Shown here: positions 10,729-19,001 of the stretch, one piece after another
How positions within the stretch are numbered: the stretch's first letter is position 1
Layout of the letters: the number at the start of each line of letters is the position of its first letter
Assembly: GCA_021827945.1 (NCBI GenBank)
Contig: JAKATW010000030.1
Location: forward strand, 1 to 37,247
Source: Thermoplasmata archaeon
Lineage (GTDB): Archaea; Thermoplasmatota; Thermoplasmata; Thermoplasmatales; GCA-001856825
Direction: 5' to 3'
Length of the DNA stretch: 37,247 bases
Translations under genes and position numbers: made by a program
Notes under the pieces: model-generated
Told to the model about the DNA's origin: nothing
The model's input: the letters and a program-made list of their open reading frames with translations, nothing else
Databases searched by the model: none

Positions 10729-10753
10729 ATACTTAGTAAGTATAGATAAGTAT
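10729..10753. promoter_or_regulatory. Candidate operator: perfect inverted repeat ATACTTA-G-TAAGTAT plus extra TAAGTAT half-site, directly upstream of pirin TATA box
   Basis: ATACTTA (10729-10735) G TAAGTAT (10737-10743), second TAAGTAT at 10747-10753, 10 bp register; TATA-like tttttatata on minus strand between this and the pirin start. Confidence 0.5.
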
Positions 10754-10778
10754 TTCTTCATTTCGGGGAACCATCGCC

Positions 10779-11042
10779 TTATACTTTGCTCTCAGGCTTG
10801 TAGAACTTGCCAGAAATGACTCTCTCCTTACTCTCGCTATAGACGTAGATCTGGGATGGGTCTTCATCTTTGGTGATTCTGTGACTTCCGTCGCAAAAAG
10901 GCTTATCGTGGGAGAGTCCGCACCCGCAGAACTCTATTGGAAGTTCAAGCACTTTCGAGTTTGGGTCGAGCTTCTCAGCTCCAGGTAGATTTCTTACTTT
11001 CATTTTGTATGGACCCGTTCTTTCATGAGTTACTATCCTCAT
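10779..11042 (-). CDS. CDGSH iron-sulfur domain protein
   Basis: CGCGLSHDKPFCDGSH motif. Confidence 0.93.
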   Translation of the reverse strand: MRIVTHERTGPYKMKVRNLPGAEKLDPNSKVLELPIEFCGCGLSHDKPFCDGSHRITKDEDPSQIYVYSESKERVISGKFYKPESKV

Positions 11043-11454
11043 GACTGTTGCAATAAGACGTAGTTAAAAAAATTTTGTTGACTAAAAGTGGTTATAATCT
11101 TATAGTATCAAGAAAGTGGAGTTATATCTAGATTTAAGGTGAACAATAACAGAATTGTACTAGCCAGACACTAGGAAAGGGACGATCTGGACGCAGTTTT
11201 ATGTATATTCAAGTAGGTTTGTAATTGATATATATGAAACATTTTGAAAGTTGTTCGACAAGTTAAAAGTTGTCTCTGGAAAAGGGAAATCTCTCTTCCT
11301 GATAAACAAGGGGGAGAGAAGATACTAGATGGTGGATGCTTTGTCAGAACATTGAATTGGGATCCTGAAGGACGTGGGTACATTCATAAATTTCGGGTTC
11401 TCAGAACGTATGGTTTCTATGCAATTCTAAAAAGAAGACCTATAGCGATCTGGG

Positions 11455-12075
11455 TTAGAGAATTTCGCTGAAAAAGGGGTTATTGGCTCTCTCTTCTTCC
11501 AGAGTCGTCGACTCACCATGACCTGGATATATTTCTAGATCGTCTTTCAACCCCTTCACCCATCTAATACTAGCAGTCATTTCCCCGTACGATCCACCAA
11601 AATCGGTTCTGCCCACCGTACCTTTGAAAATGAAGTCCCCTGAAAACATTATGTGATCGACAATAAATGAGCAACTCCCATGAGTATGACCTGGTGTTTC
11701 CACGACGTTTATTGTCTTATTGCCCAGTTTGAATGTAGAATCGCGGTTGATGTACAGATTAGGTTCTGGTGGTGATCCCGGGTCTATTTGAAAGTACTTG
11801 TTGACAAATTCCGTGAAGCCATCGATGATCTTTTTGTCTTTATCATTTACCAGAAAAGGAATGCCAAACCTGGTCTTGAGGGGGTCGACCGCAAGGATAT
11901 GATCAAAGTGACCGTGGGTAGCCAGGATCATTTTAGGAGTAACTTCCCTGTCTTCGAGGTATTGGATTATGGTGTCTTGATCTCCGCCAGCATCGATTAT
12001 AATACACTCTGTGCCTTCAATCAAAACATAGCAGTTCGTTCTGAGAGGTCCGACGACGAGTCTTTCAATTTTCAT
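11455..12075 (-). CDS. MBL fold metallo-hydrolase (glyoxalase II-like)
   Basis: ATHGHFDHILA, TPGHTHGSCSF, SGDFIFKGTVGRTDF, YPGHGESTTL. Confidence 0.95.
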   Translation of the reverse strand: MKIERLVVGPLRTNCYVLIEGTECIIIDAGGDQDTIIQYLEDREVTPKMILATHGHFDHILAVDPLKTRFGIPFLVNDKDKKIIDGFTEFVNKYFQIDPGSPPEPNLYINRDSTFKLGNKTINVVETPGHTHGSCSFIVDHIMFSGDFIFKGTVGRTDFGGSYGEMTASIRWVKGLKDDLEIYPGHGESTTLEEERANNPFFSEIL

Positions 12076-12213
12076 CCAGATATCATCTCTAGAACGTTCA
12101 CAAAATATAATGTCTTTGGAACCAGTATTGGTGCCACCAGTGACAGATCCTTATTGAAGCTATCCGTTAGACAAAAAAGAACAGTTATATATCGGATTTT
12201 CCTTGAAACCTGA

Positions 12214-13209
12214 ATGAGTTCAATTTCAATAAAAACTAAAAATCGGGTTATAGTTAAGTTCATAAATGGCAGAAAGCTCGAAGACATCTCACTGGAAGAA
12301 AGAATTTCCCTTAGCTCCGTAGAGGAGGTAATAGAGGAATGGAGGCAGGGCTACATCAACATGGACCTAGGAAACGATATAGCCCAAGAGCTGAAGGAGC
12401 TTGCATTCTTGATCCGAGACAAGGAGATAACTCCACATGACATAGTGGAAGGATATCACTACTACGGAATATTCAAAGAGAAGGACAGAGAGAAGATAAT
12501 TGGAATTGTGAATGAGATCTATTCCATCGGAGAAGAGAGGAGGAGCCATTTTGTAAAGACTGCAGAAAAGATGATGAAGCTTGCAAAGTATGCAAACATA
12601 GAATACGTCGACATTCCCAAAGCAATAGATGATATGGTCGAGAGGGGGAAGGAACTGAACAGAGAGATAAAGAGCAAGGAAATTCTAAACCTGGAACTGA
12701 CAGAAAGACTGACAAAGATAAGGAAAGAGCTCGAGAGTTTTGAGGAGGAGAAGAAGAGTCTGGAGAAAGAGATCGCATTTTCAAACTATCTCAAACAGGA
12801 ACTTACTATGGATGGAAAGTGGGACGAGAATGCGATTAAAAATACAATTGAGGGGCTCAAGCATTCGAACTACGATATCAGGAAGATAGAGGAGACATCT
12901 GCCCAGATAGCACTCATCGGAAAAAGGGAGCTCACCGTAGACCAGTTTCTAAAGATATCCAGGTATTTTGAGGAGCTCATGAACCTAGGACTTACGGTTC
13001 CGACGATGGAGAAGATACTGGACAATGTCAAGGAAGATGGCGTAACTATTGATGAGTACCTCAACGAGAGGGCAGTGTATGTAAGAGACAAACTGGCATA
13101 TCTGAAATCCCTAAAGGAGCTCATGGAAGCACACAAGAGAGCTGAAAAACAGATGAAGCAGATTAATGAGGAAATTTCATTAAAGAAGCTAAAGCTCGAA
13201 AGAACCTGA
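12214..13209 (+). CDS. Hypothetical protein: N-terminal HTH-like segment followed by long coiled coil
   Basis: VKFINGRKLEDISLEERISLSSVEEVIEEWRQGYI resembles an HTH; heptad-rich KELNREIKSKEILNLELTERLTKIRKELESFEEEKKSLEKEI; TATA-like agttatatat upstream. Confidence 0.75.
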   Translation: MSSISIKTKNRVIVKFINGRKLEDISLEERISLSSVEEVIEEWRQGYINMDLGNDIAQELKELAFLIRDKEITPHDIVEGYHYYGIFKEKDREKIIGIVNEIYSIGEERRSHFVKTAEKMMKLAKYANIEYVDIPKAIDDMVERGKELNREIKSKEILNLELTERLTKIRKELESFEEEKKSLEKEIAFSNYLKQELTMDGKWDENAIKNTIEGLKHSNYDIRKIEETSAQIALIGKRELTVDQFLKISRYFEELMNLGLTVPTMEKILDNVKEDGVTIDEYLNERAVYVRDKLAYLKSLKELMEAHKRAEKQMKQINEEISLKKLKLERT

Positions 13210-13229
13210 TACCTAATATATTGCTATTT

Positions 13230-13519
13230 ATGCTTGTTCTGGGTAGATCCATCGGTCTTATCAGGTCTTTGCAACTAATGGGACAAATAGTTACTGTCCT
13301 CCCTTTATCAAAATCTTATGTAATGTTCTGCAAATCTTCCACAATGAATGTTGCATCTGGATTCTCACAGGCAACTTCCACGGATATCTAATTCAGTACA
13401 TCTCTTACACGGATCCTAAGCCTATCTCTGCCCTCCCGGAGTTTCCTAATCTTCTTCTGATTCCATGACATTGCTCTAATTTTAGGTACGGGTCCCCTAC
13501 TGATTTGTCTGATACTCCA
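13230..13519 (-). pseudogene. Degraded TnpB/OrfB-like (IS200/IS605-type) transposon-protein remnant
   Basis: Minus-strand reading: WSIRQISRGPVPKIRAMSWNQKKIRKLREGRDRLRIRVRDVLN*ISVEVACENPDATFIVEDLQNIT*; resembles the TnpB segment '...RRxxRDFLHxxSxxIVxxxxxxxIVxEDLxxI'; interrupted by in-frame stops. Confidence 0.5.
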
Positions 13520-13623
13520 TTATGGATTGACTGATGGGTGACAATTGACAGTTAAGGTGAGACTTTTTAGATGATTAATGATATTAAAAGAAATTTTAAT
13601 AAACGGAGAGCATTAGCAAGTAA

Positions 13624-14480
13624 ATGTCGCCCCAGGAACTTCTCCTGATATTCTTGATTACTCTCGGATTTTCTGGGGCAATCCCAATTGCAAAGGTGGG
13701 AGTAAACAGTGCGAATGTGCAGGGGTTTACTGCTATCTACATATCAGGGATCGTCTTCACGATGTTTGTAGAACAGTTGATATTCATACCTTTGAAGGCT
13801 TCCTTTGTCTCTTTCGGCCCCCCAGTTCTTGTGATCATCATTGCAGGTACGGTTGGTGCGTTCGGTTACCTCTCAGGATATGGAGGAATGAAGAAGGTCC
13901 ATGCCGGGATATCCAGCACAGTATTCAATTTGCAAGGACCGTTAATACTATTATTTGGAGCTCTTTTCACATCTATCTATCCAGGAAACATGATCACTCT
14001 TGGCCTTATTATTTCTCTAATGGGAATCGTGCTGATCGGTTCTTCAAGGGTCAAATTGAAGAACATGGCACTCGGCATCCCCTTCATTCTCGTAGTACTA
14101 GCTCCGATACTATGGGCATTAGAGTGGGTCTTCTTCTCTACAGTATCCGTAAAAGACCCGATCTTCTTCACCTTCCTTTTGTACCTGACAGCTTGCCTTG
14201 TAACCCTCGCCATAGGGATAGGCAGAAATACGCTATTCACAGCCCTAAGAGGGCTGCAACATATGCATTTATCGGGGGTGCTCTTGCTGGCGTTGCCAAC
14301 GCATCTTATGGAGTTTTCATCACAAACTTTGGTACAGCGCTAACAGGGATTGTGACTATAATTTCAGTTCCAGTATCAGTACTCTTGGTGATATCGGTTC
14401 TTCATGAAAGGTATTCGACAAGCGAAGTTATTGGACTAATCGTCACTGGAATAGGATTGGGAATCGCGTTGATTCTTTGA
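13624..14480 (+). pseudogene. DMT/EamA family transporter, split by a -1 frameshift near 14240-14260 (ORFs 13624..14343 and 14112..14480)
   Basis: Frame 1 gives N-terminal TM segments up to ...VTLAIGIGRNTLFTA; frame 3 continues ...PKRAATYAFIGGALAGVANASYGVFITNFGTALTGIVTIISVPVSVLLVISVLHERYSTSEVIGLIVTGIGLGIALIL. Confidence 0.8.
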
Positions 14481-14571
14481 AAAGTGAAATTATCTAATGC
14501 AAGAAGCATGGATTTATCGCTAGCGAGATGCCATCAAAAACGATATCAATGACCTTGTGGTGAACTAGCAG

Positions 14572-15390
14572 TTGACAGAATTCACGATTGAATCCAGCAG
14601 AGGAAGAGTGGTGGTAGACAGTTACGGTGCCTACATTCGAACACTGAGGCTTTTGGGAACGGAAGTACTCATGAAATCGGGGGACAATAGCCAGACTCAT
14701 GGAGGTTGTGCAACCCTGATTCCGTTTGCAAACAGAGTCAGGAGTGCCTCATATAAATGGCGCGGTAGGAATTACAGACTTCCCAAGAATAGTGGCGAAA
14801 ACAGTATTCATGGATTTACAAAGGAGATGGACTGGGAAGTAAAGCAGGAGAATGGGTCCCTAGTTCTGTCCACGACAATCGATGGGGAAGATTACCCAAC
14901 CATATTGGAGTGTCAATCCACGATAAGTCTAACAGACAATTCTCTGAGCATCAAGATAGAAATCTTCAACACAGGTGATTATGCCACTCCCCTGTCAATC
15001 GGTCTCCATCCATATTTCATCCATGATGGGAGATGGAGAATAAAAAGACCTTCGAGTCTAAAGATGTTGAATTATGTCGATTCATATTTTCCCGATGGCA
15101 CAATGACAAATATTGATTCAAAGAAGCTTTCTTCGAAAGGAAAGACAGAGTTTGACAACTGTTTCTATGTCGGTCCAAATTTGATATTGGAGACGGCTAC
15201 ACATGAGGTCAGCATTCGCACAGAGAACATGGATTATTTCGTAATTTACAACGGAGACTATTCCAATGGTGACTCGGTTGCAATAGAACCAATGACCTCA
15301 GCCCCGGATGCCTTTAACAATAGAATCGGTCTAGTAACACTCAGACCCAACTCCAAATTCTATTGTTCTGCAATCTTTTCCAGCTGCTGA
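14572..15390 (+). CDS. Aldose 1-epimerase (galactose mutarotase-like)
   Basis: GGCATLIPFANRVRSASYKWRGRNYRLPKN...NSIHGF; SIGLHPYF; TTG start. Confidence 0.92.
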   Translation: MTEFTIESSRGRVVVDSYGAYIRTLRLLGTEVLMKSGDNSQTHGGCATLIPFANRVRSASYKWRGRNYRLPKNSGENSIHGFTKEMDWEVKQENGSLVLSTTIDGEDYPTILECQSTISLTDNSLSIKIEIFNTGDYATPLSIGLHPYFIHDGRWRIKRPSSLKMLNYVDSYFPDGTMTNIDSKKLSSKGKTEFDNCFYVGPNLILETATHEVSIRTENMDYFVIYNGDYSNGDSVAIEPMTSAPDAFNNRIGLVTLRPNSKFYCSAIFSSC

Positions 15391-15672
15391 CACGGGTTCC
15401 TACAACGTCTGCAGATAACTGAGGAAGGAAGTTCTGCGGGATCTATACAATAGGATAGATATCTGAACAGTTCCAAGCGGCTGTTTTAACATTATTGGAT
15501 TAGATTTCAGAGAGATTAAACGGGAGTGGTACATTTAATCAAACTGTAATCATTTCAAAAATCAATTTAGATGCTATTAATTTCAATAAGGTTAGTTAAA
15601 CGGTAGAACTTTATTCAGTAAGTGTAGTATGGATTGAAAAATCTTATTATACTTCAATTTTCATACATCATT

Positions 15673-15993
15673 ATGATTGGCGAACAAGAGCATCTTGAAG
15701 ATAGATGCGATGTTGTAGCCAGAGTGAGAGGACTTTGCAGCGAGGGTAAAGAATACAAGCGAATATTGAAAATTTTCAAGATTGAGGGGGATTTCATAGT
15801 ACTAGAGCTCACTCGTGACGCTACCACTGAGGGATGGGTGGTATCTGCAAGTATGGAAGCTACCGCGGATAAGCCAGCCAGTTACGGAGCTGAATATTTT
15901 GACGAATACGCGGATGCTCTCGCCTGTTTTGGGGATATTGCGGAGAAGTACGGTTTAGAGGATTCTACCGGTAACGATTTTGGTAGCGACTGA
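15673..15993 (+). CDS. Small acidic hypothetical protein (track start 15634; ATG at 15673 fits a leaderless transcript)
   Basis: MIGEQEHLEDRCDVVARVRGLC...; TATA-like cttattata about 25 nt upstream. Confidence 0.65.
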   Translation: MIGEQEHLEDRCDVVARVRGLCSEGKEYKRILKIFKIEGDFIVLELTRDATTEGWVVSASMEATADKPASYGAEYFDEYADALACFGDIAEKYGLEDSTGNDFGSD

Positions 15994-16117
15994 ACATTTG
16001 TCTTCAAGCATCTAACAGGGCTGTGAAGCCCACCAGAGATGAGTATACTTAGCGATATACGTAAAAACACAATCAAAGTGTACCCATACCATAATGTTGA
16101 GGGTATTTGAGGCTGAA

Positions 16118-16909
16118 TCAACTTCTCTGTCGTTCTCTAAGCAGCTCTGCCAGCTGTGTCGACTTCTCGGCAACATCTCCTTCTATGAACACTTTCTTTC
16201 TTCGGATTGGTGTTATTTCACTCAATCCTCTCACAAACGTGAAAGAACCTTTATTGCCCGTGACCTCTTCTCTCAGACCAAGATCTCGAGATGACCATAC
16301 CGTTAGGTGAAACTGCGAGAGTGCCCTTTTCATCTTCTTGAAATCCGGGAATCTCGGTTGTACCGCTCCCATCTCTACACTTACCATTGCTGGGAGAGAT
16401 GTCTCAACTACTTCGTGTCCTCCCCTTATTCTCCTCCGTACCCTTAGTTTGCCTGCATCAGCCTCAACGGAAGAGGCAAACAGCACTTGGGGAATGTCCA
16501 GGAACTCTGCAATCTGTCCAGGTAGCTGTCCAAGCGCGGCATCGGATGACTCCTCACCCGCAAGGACCAGGTCATAATCCCCGATCTGAGCTATTGCAGT
16601 CGATAGAACGAGTGCGGTCGGATAGGTGTCTGCACCTCCAAAATTTCTGTCAGAAAGAAGAATGGCATCATCAGCCCCCATAGCTACTCCCAGTTTTAGG
16701 AAGTTCTCAAACAGAGGTGGGCCCATAGAGATAAGAATAACTCTCCCACCCTGCTTCTCTCTCACCCTAAGAGCGATCTCGATTGCAGTCTTGTCAGCTT
16801 CGTTTATCTGGTTCTCCGCCTTACTCCTGTCCAACCTCTTTGTCACTGGGTCAAAAATGATGTTTTCTGACTTCGGGACTACCTTCAGACAAACGATAAT
16901 GTTCCTCAT
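16118..16909 (-). CDS. etfB: Electron transfer flavoprotein subunit beta
   Basis: CLKVVPKSENIIFDPVTKRLDR..NQINEADKTAIEIALR; LVLAGEESSDAALGQLPGQIAE; overlaps etfA stop (ATGA). Confidence 0.92.
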   Translation of the reverse strand: MRNIIVCLKVVPKSENIIFDPVTKRLDRSKAENQINEADKTAIEIALRVREKQGGRVILISMGPPLFENFLKLGVAMGADDAILLSDRNFGGADTYPTALVLSTAIAQIGDYDLVLAGEESSDAALGQLPGQIAEFLDIPQVLFASSVEADAGKLRVRRRIRGGHEVVETSLPAMVSVEMGAVQPRFPDFKKMKRALSQFHLTVWSSRDLGLREEVTGNKGSFTFVRGLSEITPIRRKKVFIEGDVAEKSTQLAELLRERQRS

Positions 16910-17880
16910 CGTTTCTCCTCCAGTTTCTTAATGACAGCGGGAACGATTTCAGCTACATCGCCAACCACGCAGTAGTCCGAGTGGTTGAATATTTCTGATT
17001 CTTTGTCTATGTCTACAGATATAACGGTCCCGCAGTCCCTTATGCCTGATGTGAAGTGCTCCGAACCACTTACGCCCAAAATTAAAGTAAGTCTGGATTT
17101 CAGGGAATATCCGGTGGTTCCCACCTGCAGATCCCTGGGGGCTAATCCTTTGTCGGCGAGGGGTCTAGTGACTCCCACGTCAGAGTTAGTGAGTTCAGCA
17201 AGCCTCCGGACCATTGAAAGGTCTCCTCCAATTCCGTTCCCTCCGACTATCGTTCTCTCGGACTTGGTGAGATCCTTTGACTTTGTGACCTTTCTCTCTA
17301 TTACCCTTACCCTGTCTTGAATCGATGAGAGATCGGGTATCACCTCGACGATCTCCCCTTTCCTGTCCTGATCAAAGAACTTCGTGAATGTACCAGGTCT
17401 AACGGTTGACATCTGTGGACGAGCTCTCTCGCACACAATCTCTGCCATTATTTTGCCTCCATATGCGGGAACACCAAAAACGAGAAGCCCTTCCTCATCC
17501 ATTTTAAGGTTAATTGCGTTTGCAGTAAGTCCCGTTCTGAGCCTTGCTGCAAGTCTTCCCGCAAGATCCCTACCATAGTAGGTTGCACCGATCAGAAGAG
17601 CTGTTGGAAATTCCGATGAGGCTAAATCGAAGAGAACTTTTGAATACAGATCGTTCGAATACTCATTGAGCCTCTCGTGCTTCATCAGAATCACCTTGTC
17701 AGCACCGTACCTGATAACATCCCGCAACACACTCTCGTTAGATGTGCCCAGCACGATACCCACGACTTTATATCCTGATGACTTAGCAAGGACGGTCAAT
17801 TTACCCAGAATTTCAAGGGACACATCCTCTATCTCGTCTTCGTTCCTCTCGACAATTACCCATATCTCCTTTCTAGTCAT
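16906..17880 (-). CDS. etfA: Electron transfer flavoprotein subunit alpha
   Basis: VVGGNGIGG...VGVTRPLADKGL...VGTTGYSLKSRLTLILGVSGSEHFTSGIRDCGTVISVDIDKESEIFNHSDYCVVGD. Confidence 0.92.
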   Translation of the reverse strand: MTRKEIWVIVERNEDEIEDVSLEILGKLTVLAKSSGYKVVGIVLGTSNESVLRDVIRYGADKVILMKHERLNEYSNDLYSKVLFDLASSEFPTALLIGATYYGRDLAGRLAARLRTGLTANAINLKMDEEGLLVFGVPAYGGKIMAEIVCERARPQMSTVRPGTFTKFFDQDRKGEIVEVIPDLSSIQDRVRVIERKVTKSKDLTKSERTIVGGNGIGGDLSMVRRLAELTNSDVGVTRPLADKGLAPRDLQVGTTGYSLKSRLTLILGVSGSEHFTSGIRDCGTVISVDIDKESEIFNHSDYCVVGDVAEIVPAVIKKLEEKR

Positions 17881-19001
17881 TTCAGATTCTCCTCCAGAAA
17901 TTCCGCAAACTCTTTCACGCGGACGTTCACTCCATTGGTCTTTGCGCTATCCAGGAGGTTCATGTTGCATATCGGACAGGAGGTTATCACAGTCTCTGCT
18001 CCCGTATCCCTGGCCTGTTCAATTCTGAAATCAGAGAGTCTCTTTCCCTCAAAATCGACGAACATCCTGTTTCCACCTCCTCCACAGCATAGGCTGTCCT
18101 TTCCCGAAGATGACATTTCCTTGACTTCTATCTCTGGGAAGAGGCTGAACATTTCCCTCAAGCTATCCGGTCCGTCGCCATATCTACTCAGGTAGCATGG
18201 ATCGTGAATCGTGATCTTCCCGTGCGCCTCCTTCCCGAGGTTCACCTTACCGTCTTGCAGCAGGGAATTGAGGAAATCAGAATAGTGTTTCACTTCAAGC
18301 TTCATCCCACTTTTCTTGTAGACCGTATTGAACATGTTCCCACAGTGCGGTGAGAAAGCCACTATCGTCTTTGCCCCGGTCTTCTCAAACTGCTCAATGT
18401 TATCCTGGACTAGATCGTCAAGGAAGTACCGTTCACCTGCGTTCCTTACCGGTTCTCCGCAGCATTTCTCTTCATTTCCCAGTATTCCAAAATCAACACC
18501 AGCCTTTTTCAAGATATCGGCCAGGCCCTTAAGTGACTTGTGAAGATTTTTATTGTAGGCTGCGTCACATCCAACGTACAGAAGAACCTCCGTTCCCTCT
18601 TTGGCATCTTTGAGGTTGAGTCCCTCTGACCATTTCGATCTGTCCACCTTCTTTCCGCCCCACGGGTTGCCAGTTTCGTAGATGTCCCACAAAAGTTTGA
18701 CTATCTTATCCGGTGCCCTTCGCTCTTCAAACTCAAGCTGGCGGAGGCCAGTAATTACATTCACGATCTCTACCTGCCTCGGACAGGACTGCTCGCAGAG
18801 TTTACATGTAGAACAGTTCCACACGGTTTCGGAGATATCAAGACCAATCTGGGCCCTTCGCATCAGATTTCTGACGTCCAGGTCTTCTTCTCCCAAGTAA
18901 CCAAGCGGACAGGTCGCGGTACACACTCCGCACTGGAAGCACTCGTTTCCGTTGAATCCGGTCAGGTTGGTGATCTTTTCCCACCTGAGATCATCGATCA
19001 C
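17877..19001 (-). CDS. HdrC-HdrB (HdrD-like) fusion: heterodisulfide reductase-type Fe-S protein
   Basis: Two CxxCxxCxxxCP ferredoxin motifs (CFQCGVCTATCP, CSTCKLCEQSCP) then two CCG-type units (KCCGEP...SPHCGNM; DPCYL...LCCGGGGNRM...CPICNMN); GTG start. Confidence 0.9.
   Translation of the reverse strand: MIDDLRWEKITNLTGFNGNECFQCGVCTATCPLGYLGEEDLDVRNLMRRAQIGLDISETVWNCSTCKLCEQSCPRQVEIVNVITGLRQLEFEERRAPDKIVKLLWDIYETGNPWGGKKVDRSKWSEGLNLKDAKEGTEVLLYVGCDAAYNKNLHKSLKGLADILKKAGVDFGILGNEEKCCGEPVRNAGERYFLDDLVQDNIEQFEKTGAKTIVAFSPHCGNMFNTVYKKSGMKLEVKHYSDFLNSLLQDGKVNLGKEAHGKITIHDPCYLSRYGDGPDSLREMFSLFPEIEVKEMSSSGKDSLCCGGGGNRMFVDFEGKRLSDFRIEQARDTGAETVITSCPICNMNLLDSAKTNGVNVRVKEFAEFLEENLK

Noticed and set aside
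16018-16031. Small hairpin GGGCT-gtga-AGCCC between convergent 15993 and 16118 genes
   Set aside because: Only a 5-bp stem without a clear T-tract; not enough to call a terminator.
16338-18195. Plus-strand ORFs opposite etfB, etfA and the HdrC/B fusion
   Set aside because: Antisense shadows; no family motifs.
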